Source: Atherix ibis (lineage: Eukaryota > Arthropoda > Insecta > Diptera > Athericidae). Taken from it: a DNA stretch of 64,000 nucleotides. Position 1 is the stretch's first letter, and each line of letters opens with the position of its first letter. Shown here piece by piece: positions 24,523-38,045 of the stretch. Made by a program: the position numbers and the translations under genes. The notes beneath the pieces were generated by a model, which saw nothing but the letters and a program-made list of their open reading frames with translations, ran no database searches and had not been told where the DNA came from. The stretch lies in assembly GCA_958298945.1 (NCBI GenBank), contig OY282606.1:28927740-28991739 (forward strand). The letters run 5' to 3'.

Positions 24523-25769
24523 CTATTGGCAATACAAAATTTCAGGCAAATTCTTTCCACAATAAAAATCTCAGAGCACACTTCATACCGCCTAGCAAGC
24601 CAATAGAAGCACTTCACACCGCCTAAGCTCCCTTAGATTATAGAAAAACTTGGATAGGCCTCTACATAAAATTTCACGCATGCAAATTAACAGAAACGGC
24701 GTAAATCAGTGGGGGCCAATTTTAAAGTTCAGCATATGTGTACGATTGATGCGGTAATTTTAAAACCATTTTCAATTTATTAATATTGTTAATTTTATTA
24801 TTTGATGGTATAATTTTTAATAAAACATTATACTCTATAGAAATGATCATTTTTAATTTTTTTTTTTTTTTTAATTTATAGAACTAAGGAAATAGGTGGA
24901 ATTATGATACAGTCATAAATCTTTTTATATACTTGTAGTGCCTAAATAATTTACTTAGTTTAAAATTTGCATTATTCTTCATTTAATATAAACAACATTC
25001 TGTTCTTTATGCGGTGGTAAAAGTGCTTCAACTTGCCGTTAAAGCCGTCTTAAATCATTGCGATCTTTTTCTAAGTAGTTTTTATAGTCTTTTATGCACT
25101 CCGAATATTTTGAAAATTTCCATTCGAACAGATATTACTTAATAAATTTATCCTCATTCTAAGAATTTATAACACACTTGCCAACGATGCACAGTTATTT
25201 TATGTTGCAGCCAAAGGTAAAAGTTGTATTGATTTGGTATTCTCCTTAATTGCCAACGAATAGTTCTTCACTCGTAAGTAATAATTATCTCCAAATCAGT
25301 ATTAATTAACCTGGTTGCAAGAACTTCCTTTTCTATTGCCAATATTTTATTGACATCATTCAGTGGAATAGTTCCTATAAATACAATATTAATTTTGGCA
25401 GAATTAATACGATTACGAATTTTATCTTGTTCCAGGTCAATTTTCAAGTCTTCTGTTTCGGCATTATATTTATTTAAATTTTGATATACTGCAGACATAA
25501 TGCGCTCTCTCTCCACTATAAGATTATTAATAGTTTGCTTGTGATTCGATAGTATTTTTTCAAATAGGTTGTTAAATTTTCAGCAAATTCATTTCTATTG
25601 TATTATTTTTGGATTCTACTAAATCATTTTTTTCAGTCCATTCCTATAAAGCCATATAATTTAAAGTTATCGATATCAACTTCTAAAAAAGATTATATTG
25701 TACATATGATAATTACAAATACTCACAACTAAAGCATAATTTATTTTTCTCCATTCAGTAGCCTTTATT
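24523..25769. other. AT-rich intron stretch, no gene recognised
   Basis: A minus-strand frame at 25268-25516 (82 codons, charged, EDLKIDLEQDKIRNRINSAK) looks helix-forming but matches no family I know and may be chance. Confidence 0.45.
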
Positions 25770-26700
25770 TGCTATCACACACTTTACGCACGCCGGCACT
25801 GAACTATTTTCCGATAAACATTGAACTGTCAAAATCGAATTTGCTTACATTTATTCAAGCATGAACTTTTCACTTTTTAACCATTTTTTTGATAGAACAA
25901 ATCACTAAAAACCATATAAACATATTACAAACCAAATTTCTATTATTTTGTCTAATAAAAATAAAGATGTCAACTTACAGAAAGAGAGAACTTCCCAATT
26001 TTCTCATTCCGTTGAATGACCAGCAACCCTTTACAAAACACTTCCTATTAAATGTCATCAACAATAATACTATTTATGTAAAACTAACTTTTTTATAAAT
26101 TCTTTAAAAAAAAGATGAAAAACACACTTTTGCTTGCACTTTCGATAAGTGTCAAAATAACAACTTGATAAACAACAAAAGTATGCAAGCATTTCGGTAA
26201 ACTACCACTTCATGGTAAATGGCGTGCTTTAAAATGGAACTTTTGCCGATACTACACACACTTTATATACGCCGGCACTGAACTATTTGCCGATAAACAT
26301 TGAACTGTCAAAATTACATTTGTTTACATTTATTAAACCACGAACTTTTTCACTTTTTAACCACCATTTTGATATAACAAATCATTAAAAACCATATAAA
26401 CGTATTATAACATAAACTTTTATTATTTTTCCTAATAAAAATAAAGATGTCAACTTACGGAAAGAAAGAACTTCTCAGTTTTCTCAATCTATTGAATGAC
26501 CAGCAAACCTTTACAAAACACTTCCTATTAAATGTCATTAACAATAATACTATTTATGTAAAACTAACTTTTTTATAAATTCTTTAAAAAAAAGATGAAA
26601 AACACACTATCATTTGCACTTTCCGATAAGTGTCAAAATAATAACTTTAAAAATAACTAAAGTATGCAAGCATTTCGGTATGCTACCATTTCATGGAGAA
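25770..26700. repeat. tandem duplication of about 479 bp
   Basis: cgccggcactgaacta occurs at 25791 and 26270, and homology runs through the full unit, including aaaataaagatgtcaactta and aatgaccagcaa. The copies differ by substitutions and short indels. The same family recurs at about 44300-44880. Confidence 0.88.
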
Positions 26701-26774
26701 TGGCGTGTTTTAAAACTAAAGTATGCAAGCATTTCGGTATGCTACCATTTCATGGAGAATGGCGTGTTTTAAAA
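26656..26774. repeat. two tandem 59-bp repeats
   Basis: actaaagtatgcaagcattt starts at 26656 and again at 26715; the two units are essentially identical. The same motif, followed by cggta and an ttcatggagaatggcgtg block, appears near 26180 and at about 44475-44530. Confidence 0.88.
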
Positions 26775-29700
26775 AAGTCTACAAAACTGAGGAGCTTAAT
26801 ATTTACAAAATTAATGATAAACCGAAAATACAATTGAATTTATTTATTCTCTCATGTTTAAATTATATTTTTGCTTGGAATTAGTGAGTTCAAATGGATA
26901 TGAATAAGGTTTTTGGAAAATTCAAAAAAATTCTATTACGAAAACTAGATGTCAGTGGGCGTCATGTCTACATAAAAAAATCTACACAAATTTATGCAAT
27001 CAGGACGATTTCTCGCCGCTTTTGCAATAATTTAGACAGACAATTGTGTATACATAATGAAAATCTAACGTACGGGACTATCCGTCTAATCTAAGAGCGA
27101 GCCTATCCAGATATTCTTTAATATAAGAGCGAAACACGAACCGTTTGAGGCAGATCGCGTCAAAACTCTACGTGACAATTAGTACCAACTTAACAACAAA
27201 ACATATTTAATTCTATATATTTCTTGCGCGGGCTTTTTAATTAGACAATTCTGAATATTAATTTTAACTTGTAGCATCTTTTCCTATCTTCTCATTTTTT
27301 TATGTTCTTATAAAATTAACTAAACTTATATTAACTAGAATTGCTTATAATTTTTTTTCTTCAAAAAGTACAGGGCAATTGTCAAAAAAAGAAGAAAATC
27401 ACCTGTCCAAATGAGAATTGGGAAAAAGTTTTACTAATAAAACAATATTAAATGACCTTTTAAAAAATTATATAATTCACTTGTTATTAAAAACAGATTT
27501 TCCTTTTTAAAATTTATATTAAAAAATATTTTTCAGATAATCTACTCCAGACTTTTAATTATTTCAAAAATATCCTCAAGCTTCTCTAGATAAACTTTAC
27601 TTCTCGATAACAAATGCAGCACATTCGTTTGATTCTCTTCCGCATAAACATTAAAGATTTAAATAAATTTTTATATATATACAATATATACTTTCGAAAA
27701 TAATTGTAAATGCGAAATCTTTACTTTAGATCAAAAACATGTACTGGCAACGACCGACATTTTTTAATGGAAAAACTTTTATATCAAACGTGAAGTAACT
27801 GAACCCAAATACTCGTACGTACCATGGACATGAATTCCATTTACCTAAAAGTCAATCAAGACGTCTCAGTTTAGAATACAGGCAAACAAACTCACCTAGG
27901 ACTGCCGATTATGGCAACAAAATAGGATAAAACAAGAAATAAAAACGAAATCAAAACTTAAGAAACTTTTAGCAAACAGAAAGTTTTTAGTGAACGAGAA
28001 ACATTTCAACGAGTATCGTTACGGATCCTTTTAAATTGCACGTAAACGTGCTAAACTCTATACGAGAACGAAGAACTATTACTTTGTGTTTTGTATGTAA
28101 ATGCATGCAGAATCGATGGCGATGGTGTTATAACAATGCCGATAGGTGGAAGTATTATATCGAATAAATATTCACCAAACAAGAACAACATCTACTCGTA
28201 CTCGATTCTTATTCGGAATAAACAAAATAGTTGAGCATTCATCGAATATTCTTCTTCTGATGGCTTTATTCCGATGTTCACATAAGCAAAAGGCACAGTC
28301 AGTATTAATTCAGTTCGGATTCGTCTTAGAATTCTCTCCGAATCACTTCAGAAATTCTCCTTGAAATCCTTCTTCCCAGTCAGTGCAGGAAAACTTTCCA
28401 CACTTAAGTACCCCAAAGCATATTTTGTGTTTACTGACGGAAGCATTTTTTCCCTTTTTTCATTCTGCTTGTTGCATACAAATTGACCATGTGTGGCTTC
28501 CAGGAAATTTATTGGCAACACTCCTGTTGTGTAGGCGAAAGAAATTGGACTGCACAGGATAACTAGGCAGCGATAGCATTCAAAAACATTTCTGGGATAT
28601 TCAATGGTTAGGTAAAAGGTGGTGTAAGATAGTCTTTTACAAATATAGACTACATAGATTTGTAGTTTTCATTGGTAATTTTTTAGCTGGCTTAAAATAG
28701 TCACTCGTCCATTTTTGATTCAGTTTTGCAAGGTACGATATTAGAATTCATCAGGCTCGTAATACAACACGTATTGACGAATTGATGGTTCATGCAAAGC
28801 GTAATAATATCTGGTTGACCGGCTCTGATAGCCCGCACGTACCATGGATGACACCAGAAGTTAGGCATACGAATGAATGCGGACGTGATATTGCACTCCG
28901 AAGTTGAACTGATACAATAGTTGCAATCTTTCGAAAAATCATTCTACAATCTTATATGATATAAGAAGGAAAGCTAAAGGACAAAGACGGGACTAAAAGT
29001 TTCTGTGTACACAAGTCAGTACTATGGATAGTTGTGTGAACAAATGCATTTTCAACAACACTAAACGAAAATATTATACATTTTCTGAATGGATTTCACT
29101 CCACGAAGGCATTCCCACTCGCCTAGAAAAACTAATGATGGGCCAGCACATCCTTGTAAGGATAGAAGAATACCCAAACTACAGAGTACACTAACAGGAT
29201 TTCAGTTTGAACTGAAAATCATTGAAGTGTAATCTGCTTTCTTCTTTAGTTTTAAGAAATGTTTAACAAAAAGTAGTCGTTCGTTTTTATTCAATTTTCT
29301 TTGGAATATATTTTTAAAAAAAACTATTCGACATAATAGCAAAGATCGGTATAAAAAAAGATACAAGCTTAACTACATTATAAAAGACAGCAGATAAGTT
29401 CGAGTAGATACTGTTTTTTACACACAATTATTTTCAAAAGAAACACTACATTCTAGGCAGTTTATTTAATGGCATGCTCCATAGTAGGACTAATGCTTCC
29501 GTCTTGTCACTTTATTTTTGGTACTCGTAGAAGAACTAAAAGAAGGAATAAATCGGAAGGAAGTAACTTTATTCTCGAATGAATAGATTTCTTGTTCAAT
29601 TGGTGTAAATGCGCCCGAAAACTTAGCCATTAATTTCTGATAAAAACTTTCTCATTTTTTAACGAACTCTATTGTCCTTTTTACGAAAATATTCGATAGT

Positions 29701-30065
29701 GAATTTAAATCGAACAGAAACTATGCTAAATTTATGTTGTCTTGTTATTTTCTTCAACTAATTTAATGTTATTAGTTAGTTTTGTTAAATTGAATATATC
29801 GATAAAGTTATTGGACAAATAGTTTCTGTATTTTTATATGCTAACAATTTGGTTTAAAAGCAATTATTTTTATGGGTAGTATTTTCCTAAAAAAAAAAAA
29901 AAAAAAAGTGGAAGTTTAAGCGCACAACTGAATACATTTGGCAATGTGATCTAAACTGAAAATAATTTTAACTAATACTACAATTTTATTTCATTTTTAT
30001 ACACCAACCCTTCAAAGTAGGGTAGGCTTGCTTGGGCAGCTTTTAGAGAGACATCTAATTTATGG
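26775..30065. other. AT-rich intron stretch; repeat-family tail then nothing recognised
   Basis: 26775-26995 continues the dispersed repeat also seen at 44530-44800 (shared ctattacgaaaacta and aaaaaaatctacacaaat). 27000-30065 has no recognised gene. A plus-strand stretch at 28740-28900 reads SDSPHVPWMTPEVRHTN in one frame, but no family could be assigned. Confidence 0.45.
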
Positions 30066-30690
30066 TTCGGAAAGTAAACTTAAATAAACCCCACGTTGAA
30101 TTTATATTTCGATAAAATTTTTACTTCATTACATTACTTGAACATTGCCATTATGCATTTTAATGTAAGGTAATTTTAATTTTTGATTCTTTTGATGTAA
30201 TTTTTCACGACTTTTTTACACATTTCGAACTGTATTTTGGCTATTACTTGATGTATGCTGTATAGCCTTACAATAAAATGTAAAATATCATCGAATCCTC
30301 TGATCTTAGAGGGCAATTGACATAACAAAATTTTGAAATTACGCATTCTAGGAACTTTTTGCAAAATTAAGCAAAGATTTTTTGTTTTGTGTGGTTTGAG
30401 GCGCTGTTTCGTTGGAACCACATATGGTTTAGATGAAAATCGTCAAATTCAAGTGGAAAAAAAGGTAATTTTTGGACTGTATTCCGGCCATTACTTGATG
30501 GATGCTGTATAGTCTTACAAATAAAATGTAAAGTGGCGTCAAATCGCCTGATCTTGGACATCATAAAATCTTGAAATTACGCATTCTAGGAACTTTCTGC
30601 AAAATAAAGCAAAGATTTTTTGTTTTGTGTGGCTTGAGGCGCTGTTTCATTGGAACCACATATAGTTTAGATGAAAATCGTCAAACTCAA
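30066..30690 (-). mobile_element. Tc1/mariner-like relic, TTCGGAAAGTA family, copy 5, with internal duplication
   Basis: The left end is ttcggaaagtaaacttaaat. Minus-strand reading gives FEMCKKVVKNYIKRI, the C-terminal tail of the family transposase. The block from about 30227 is repeated from about 30474 (about 247 bp apart; both contain ccattacttgatg-like and gtgtggtttgaggcgctgtt-like strings). The N-terminal half is absent. Confidence 0.78.
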
Positions 30691-32869
30691 GTTGAAAAAA
30701 TGTGCTCCAAAAACACAAGTCCACTTATTAATTTCTAAAGGGTCTCATATTTACCCGACAATATTGGAACCTATCCTGCACGTTCAAGGAGGTACTAACC
30801 TTCAAGCTATGTGTTCCCAAAATCACGAAAAATCATTACTTGAAGAAAAAAAACAAGAGGCGAAAAATTCAATTTACATGAAAAATGCTATTTTAATCTT
30901 AAACAATAACTGATTATTCTTTAAAAAACTTTTTGTAAATTTTTTTTTTAATAATATTAAATACGAGAAACTTAAAATTACCTTGAATGACATTTCGAAA
31001 AGTTTCCACCTCAATTTAGAATAGAATCTTTCTATTTAATTCCATTTTATTTGCGATAAATTCACGATTTGGTGACAATAACTAGAAAAGATAGCATATA
31101 AACACTTGACCGGTAAAGAATTGTTACTGTGTCAGGTGTTCTAGCATATTTTCTTATCCACTTTTATTGACAGCACAATTTCATTATGAGTTCATGAAAT
31201 GCTCGGATAACAAATATTACTGGTGGATTAAAGTTAGCATATTTAATGGTCTGCTTAACAGATCCTTATTTAAAATTTTTCTTTTATCTAAATAATTTCT
31301 ATCTACACGACTTGGTGAAACTTTTCCGAACAGTATAGAAATAAGCTGATTTTGATGTATGCATACTTTGGTCTCCAGCATTTAAAAAAGGCTGTTTGTA
31401 AAATTCTATCCAGCATTGTAGATTTTGTTCACATTGAAATGAAAACGGAAAGAAAGAATTTTTGTTTTGTTTTTTTTTTTCATATAGAAGTTAAGCTCTG
31501 CAAAAAAAAAATTTTATTCTTTGTATTTGATGCTTAAGCAAAACTGTTTACAGCAGGAGAAACGCTCTTTTGATAGGAGAGAAAATCAGAAATTTTTCAG
31601 CAACAACAACAAAAAATATAAAATGTAACTAAAACAAACAGGACATAAGGGAGGAACTAAAACGGCCAAGGTACCTAGACTGATAAAAAAAAGGGAAAAA
31701 CCCTAACAAAAGTGCTGACATAAAAATGCTTCCAAAGTCAGGAGGCATGCTCTTCTGCTTTTCTCTACTCTGTATATGTACAACCAAATGTAAGGATATT
31801 TATGGATATTTATGCATTCAAGAAAAACGAAATGGAGAACAATTCAGTTATGGTTTGAAGGACGACTCAACTTTCTGCTGTTCCTTTGAAATATATGTAC
31901 GAGTACATATCTGCCAAAAGTCTACTGTCTAACTGACTCTTAAACAAGAAGACAATTTCCTCTTTTTTTGCATAGAACATTTTTCTTAACATTTCGACTT
32001 TTGATATAAACATGAAAAAGAAATATATAAATTTTATTTCGTTGCGAAAATTTACATGAATCCCCAGCCGTTTACTGATATTCATATAAAAGGTATTTTG
32101 TCAGTGTCGGTTTAACAGTTTTACTTACTATGTACGTACGAAGGTGTCTATCGCAGGAGATTTTATGTAAAATGTTACCTTTATGATGAATGAAAATATC
32201 AAATGCCACTGTTCCGTATGATTTACGAAAAACGGTCTATCTTGAAAAACGTAATAATTTATACCATTTATTATTTGGATTTCTTTAAACTCTCCTGTTT
32301 ATAAATGGAAAAAATAGCAAAAACGCTAATATTAGTAGTTATTGAATATTGTGCGAAATAAAATCTAAAAATTATTGTAAATTTGAATAATGTTCACGTT
32401 TTTTCAATTATTGTTTCCTTTAGCATAGCCGCTAAAGAGTTTTTATTTAATTTCAAATTAAAAAAAATTTTCAATAAATATTATATTGTATATAGAAATT
32501 TCTTAAATTAGGAACTACTTCGAGTAGCTGAACTTCTATTAATTTACTTTTACGGGGGTAGCATAAAAATAGGGGGAAAAAGTCCTTTTCCGAACATTTT
32601 GATGCCATACAAAAATTTCGACTTTTCTAACTATTTTAAAAAAGGCCTCGGTTTCGACGATGCTTGCTTTTTTATCGTGAACCACTTTTTGCCAAGTCAT
32701 TTTTTTATTTTAAGTTTATCAATTCGTAGCGTAACTCCACTAATTTGACTCGTTGAGAGAAAAAAACCTTTTTCTTTATAAAATGTCTCAGTTTTCACTT
32801 TAATTGTGAGTTAAAATTATTCCAATAAATTGTCTTTTCTTTCTCCAAATAGTCACTAAATTAATATAA
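30691..32869. other. AT-rich intron stretch, nothing recognised
   Basis: Short chance-length ORFs on both strands; no splice-bounded exon or transposon signature found. Confidence 0.45.
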
Positions 32870-32879
32870 TTTTATTTAA

Positions 32880-34340
32880 CGTGGCTACCGGTCGTTAGAC
32901 ATCTAAGCCGACTAGATCCAGGTAGTTGAACGTAACGCAATTTCAACCCAGATCGCTTCCTTCCAACTCATTCATCTGATTTCCTGCTTGGACCGCAGCA
33001 TGCAGGAAATATTCAGTATGGCTACCTTCCTATGAGAAGTGTATCATCTCTTTTCATAGTTCTCTTCAAAATACCTCATTTCATACCAGCAATGGGAAGT
33101 ATTTTCAGCATGCTCACTCTACCACACCTCATCATCACCTCTTTTAGCCATCTTTCATGCCTCCCGCATGAAGCAGGCAAACATTCAATCTGTCCATCCG
33201 CACAATTCTTGCGGTAAGCGGTCGCAACCAGCAGTCCGGTTACTCATTATTCCACACACATTTGTGCAACTACCTCGTCCCGCCGTCATAGGTAGGTTCA
33301 TCTGCTAACAGTCAGCCACCAGTTACACGCTAATTATTCTAACTGTTGGTAGCAAGGCCTAACTTTACCTCTACTACCATTTGCAGTGACAACGCCCGGG
33401 ATTCTGGTATCCCTCACCTCCAGCCCTAAGAATGTAGCCGCTATGTAAGCATTAAACTACAGCCACCACGTTTTAGCCAAAGGGTCCTTATCGTGGGGCT
33501 CCAGACCGTCGTGGTACCGAATTTTATCATTTAAAGTCACCTGGTACGTGCGCATCGACCTTAAAGGTCTACAGTAAGAAACCTTGTAAATTCCTTTGGT
33601 ATTGCAAGGCCAGCTCAGAACTGCAGGTTCGTCATACCCATAGGCAATTCTTGTATAGTCCTTATGTGTCATTCTCCCAGAAGAAGCCCCCTGTTCGGTT
33701 AACAGATAGGCTCTGCTAGACCATCTCGGGACCGCGGGTGCGCTAATACCCATAGGCACTTCTAGTATCGAACCTATGTATCTACACTCAGAAATTTCCC
33801 CTTGCGGGAAAAAGTCTATCCCTTTAGCATTAAACCACAGTCACCATGTTTCAGCCAAGGTTCCTCACCTTGGGGCTCCGGACCGTCGTGGTACCGAATT
33901 TTATCATTTAAAGGCACCCGGTACGTGCGCATCGACCTTAAAGGTCTACAGTAAGAAATCTTGTAAATTCCTTTGGCACTGCTAGGGCAGCTCAGACCCG
34001 TAGATTCGTTATACCCATAGGCACTTCTGGTATAGTCCTTATGTATCATTCTCCCAGAAGAAGCCCCCTGTCCGGTTAATGGATAGGCTCTGCTATGTTA
34101 TCTCGGGACCGCGCATAGACACTTCTGGTATCGAACCAATGGATGTACACTCAGAAGTGTGCCTTTACAGAAAAAAGTCTATCCCTTTAGCATCTCAAAA
34201 AACAGTAGTCATAACCTTTACGGTCGACCGAACCCTTTTGCTGGCGCTGAACTGTCATTGCGGTTGTGTAGGAATGGATCCATGTTTCATTAACAGTCTT
34301 ATAACGTTGCAGAAACTCATTTTTCAACATTGAGCAAACG
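32880..34340. repeat. GC-richer repeat island with a 377-bp tandem duplication
   Basis: Base composition shifts sharply from the AT-rich flanks. The string ggggctcc followed by gaccgtcgtggtaccgaatt occurs with 377-bp spacing (33495 and 33872). Units run about 33450-33826 and 33827-34203; a third partial match covers 34066-34200. Minus-strand frames at 33457-33759 and 33816-34049 both read YCRPLRSMRTYxVxLNDKIR. This is probably part of a mobile element or an expanded repeat; I could not name the family. Confidence 0.75.
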
Positions 34341-34648
34341 CAGCATCCAAAACACTGTTCCGAAGCTGTGATGCAATTACATGTTTCTGATCCAATAAAA
34401 GAAGACTGGAATCACTGAGCGATAATGCTCCTTTTTCATATTTGAAACATAAACACAATGTCTCAAGTTAAAATAGCTGTCATAACAAAAATTATAAGCG
34501 CGGCTGTCAGAAATTTTCACACCTGTCATTTTAAAGATGGCATTATAAAATGGCGGTTGGTTTTTTGGTAAAACGTGTCAACGGTCATCAAATGCTCTCG
34601 TACATAAGTTTTTTGATACCGAATTGGGTTGTCTAATTTACACGTATG

Positions 34649-34900
34649 CTACGGAAAGTCCAATTAAATAAAAACCACTTAAAAATCAGATTCCGATGAA
34701 ATTATTATTTAATTACGTTGATCAGAGACTTAGCCATTATCCATGGAATATAGCATCATTCAAACACGTCTTTCCAGACTCAATCATTTCGAGGTAATTT
34801 TCGATGACATTTTCTTATAGAACTTGATCCATTTAAGTTAATTTTTAACGATGTTGATTTTTCAATGCCTTAAAAGTTGAATGGGACCATAATCTCCTCT
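34649..34900 (-). mobile_element. Tc1/mariner-like relic, TTCGGAAAGTA family, copy 6 (end only)
   Basis: Starts acggaaagtccaattaaata and continues with the family C-terminal block (ttccgatgaaattattattt, and a ggactcgatccttttgaggt-like block near 34775-34800). It is broken off before the catalytic region. Confidence 0.62.
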
Positions 34901-34964
34901 TAAAGCGTAAAACGTGCTTACAGCAGTATCACAATTTATTTTTTAAATACAATTTTTTAGGTAT

Positions 34965-35225
34965 TTTTTTGTGGATTGTCTTTGGCAGAATTCGTTAACT
35001 CCTACATATTTACTTACCAAACAGACCTTTTTTAGAAAAATTTCAGTTTGCATTTAATTGAAGTAATTCTTTATGCATTAATGGATAGATACCTACACAT
35101 ACAATAGGCACTCTCGTATACACCTACTTCTGAGGATATATCACGTGTTCATCCATTATCTCTTACACTTTTTACATAAATCTTAAATAATAAATAGACA
35201 TTTTCCAAATTTCTGTTCGAGATTT
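34965..35225. repeat. 260-bp dispersed repeat, copy A
   Basis: Shares long blocks with 51535-51797, for example ggcagaattcgttaactcct, tctcgtatacacctacttct and gaggatatatcacgtgttca, in the same orientation. Both copies follow the end of a TTCGGAAAGTA-family relic and lie in different sdk introns. Confidence 0.88.
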
Positions 35226-36789
35226 TTTCGTAGTTAAAAAAAAATTTAGAGCTGACATAACAATTCTTAGAACTAATGCAAAAAAGTAATTTTTAAATAA
35301 ATTTTAAAATACAGCATTTTATAAGAATGCACTATCATTAATTAATCTTGGGAAATTTTTGGAAAAAAAACAACATAAAATAATAATAAAAAAAACTTTC
35401 AACAATTTTAGTTGATATGCAATTCAAATATAGAAAATGGAAATTGTTTTTACTTATTTCGTCGCTAATTCCATTCAAGTTGGAATAAATTTAGTATTTG
35501 TTCAATCGTGAATAGTTTCCTACTGATAAAAAACAACAACTAATAAACGTCGCATTGTTCATCAGTGCTAAAATATATACAAATATGCAGTCGATTGCAA
35601 GACTGTCTCCTACTTTCAAGATGTATTGGGAAGAGTTTAAAAGCATTCTCGAGACGTTCACAGATCCAAGATAGAGAACGTTTACATCCTGATTAGAATT
35701 CTTAATATCCGCACACGGAACAGTGCCAAACTCTCTTGTCTTTTGTAGTTTCACTTTAGTAGAAAATTGCTTATCCTAATTGAATAGGTCAGGATTACCG
35801 CAGTTCTGTCATGGTATTGCCTAAGATTGAACAGAAATCGATATGTTTACGACCCGATCTGATCGATAACATTGAACTTTTCTAGGTTTACGAAAGTTAT
35901 GCAATATTTGCCCATCGACAAAAAAAAAAAATATCAACTTCGAAGATTTATGTTCGATCCTTACGACTACGGCGCTTCGTTTGTCGTGAGGGGTTCAAAT
36001 GTAGTATCCTTCGGATAGGGAAGCATTCAGTTGAACGTGTGTAACAAGTGCATTCGCCAGACTCCACAGCATCCAACCATGTACGCCTATTTGTCACTTT
36101 CAGTCGTGGCATTTGAGTAATTCTTTGTCTTGGGAATATTCTATCAGAAACTGAATATATCATCGTTGATTCGGGCATAAAGTGAATTAGTGTCAAATGG
36201 TATTTTGCAGAAAATTCAAGAAACTTTGTAATGTGTGCCTTAAAGTTATTAAATCTGAGCTTAACTGCAATCACACGAGAATTTTTCATCTTTAAATCTA
36301 AACACATGCTAGTGCAAGGATCTTTTCTACACAGGATTAAATTCAAAATTATCCATCTATTTATGTATTGGTTAGGAAATTGTCTGTGATACTTATCAGA
36401 ATATGAACAATCTAATTGAAAATGCATTATTGACTTTGCATTTTGTCAATGGAACAGCTCAGTTGGATGGAAAATCAGTCGAGCCCATAAAATCATTTTG
36501 TACAAGCGTACGCATTATATTTGCATAAGAATGCATTGCAACACAATGAAAATTTCCCACACAAAATATTGCATTGATAAAACGAATTCTGAACTAATAA
36601 TTTCGATGAATCGATCCAAAATTACCACTTTATGTACTCATGAGTACGAGTACTTTTCAATTTGATTGAATTTAAAAGAAATGGTTTTACTTTAAAAGAA
36701 ATTATTTTTTTTTATCTGTAACTAACTACATTTGTATTGTAACAAGCAAATTTATATAATATTTTAATTAACAATCTTATGCATCATGA
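35226..36789. other. AT-rich intron stretch with one unexplained open frame
   Basis: The minus-strand frame 35948-36427 (159 codons, basic C-terminus, LKVTNRRTWLDAVESGE) is the longest in the window outside sdk and transposase, but has no recognised domain. The rest shows no feature. Confidence 0.4.
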
Positions 36790-38045
36790 AGTGAGATTAA
36801 ACACCCATCGGCGTTTCTCCAACTAATGGAAGTTAGATTCCTGTAGAAAATCTCTAAGCCATTGTCTCTTAATTCTCCGATGAGTGTTTAAGAGAAAGGC
36901 AGTACAGGACAAGTTGAATTATGATGATAGGATAAACAGGAGTGAAATTCCTATTAAGGTATAAAGGGGTAAGTTTTCCTTGGCAAAGAGTAAAAATAAT
37001 ATGGGCACTCTTCTGTTCATTTACCCTCACTTGCCATCTCTTAAATCAGGATTAAAGGTTGTGGATATGGGATTGTATGTAAATTGTTGGAAGCTATGTT
37101 CGGATTTGTATGGGTAGCAATTACTGCCATATTATCTGCATAAGTAGCAAGATGTCATGGGTATAAATATTATATAAAATGGGACCAAGGATACTGCCTT
37201 GTGGGACTTCGGCTAGAATAGGATATATTTCCGAGGATTCTGAATTAATTGCAACTTAAACATGGCGTTCGAAGAGATATGAAGTTATCGTAAGGTAGTA
37301 TGTTGAACGGAGGAAGCTCTTGTATTGATAGAAGAGCTCAGGATGCCTCCCACCTTTAGGGAATATATTCAAAATATAAAACTGAAATTATAGACGATTT
37401 TTACTTATTAAGCAAAATTAAAACGCATCAAAATAATTATATGCTAAGCATAGATTATTAAAACATTATACAAGAGAGAACTTATTTATAAATTTCCCTG
37501 TTGACTTACACAAGGACAGTCTGATAAGTCAGTGATAAATGCAAGAAATGTTGCTTATATCAGCATAACAATATTATTTTTGTCATTTGGTATTCGTCAA
37601 AAGAAATCATAAATTTTGGTAGATATCTAAAAAATAATCCCGGGTAATACTCTTTCCTCTCAAGAGAGGATGCAATATGATCAACAATGTGATGGCATGT
37701 GTTCAGATCGAAAGCCAAATTAAAAATAATTTTTTTCATTAACCAGGACTGGTTAGAGTCGTTTTAATAGAAGTTTTTCCAAAATCTTATCAAGGATTGG
37801 TAAGCTGATAGATCTATAGGAGGATAGAAGAACTAACGGGTTTTCATTTGGTTTAGGAATCATTTTAATGACAAAAAATTTCCAGAGTAAGAAAAAATAG
37901 ATTGTGCGCAGAACACCATTGAAAATGTATATAATTAAAACTAAAGCTTTTCGGGCAATTTGCTTCAGAATAGGAGATGTTATTAGATCATAACCTGGGC
38001 AGGCACAGAATAGTAGATTTAATTTCCGAGGGCTTAAAATTTTTG
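36790..38045 (-). mobile_element. Jockey-type non-LTR retrotransposon relic (reverse transcriptase)
   Basis: Minus-strand reading across frames shows, in order, IKSTILCLP and GYDLITSPILKQIARKAL (about 37920-38030), IPKPNENPLVLLSYRSISL (about 37790-37870), GFRSEHMP (about 37700), LAEVPQGSILGPILYNIYTH (about 37150-37220) and VNEQKSAHIIFTLCQGKLTP (about 36970-37045). This is the conserved block order of Jockey-clade RT. The active-site FADD/YADD motif is degenerate (YADN-like), with many stops. It ends about 120 bp before sdk exon 2. Confidence 0.85.
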
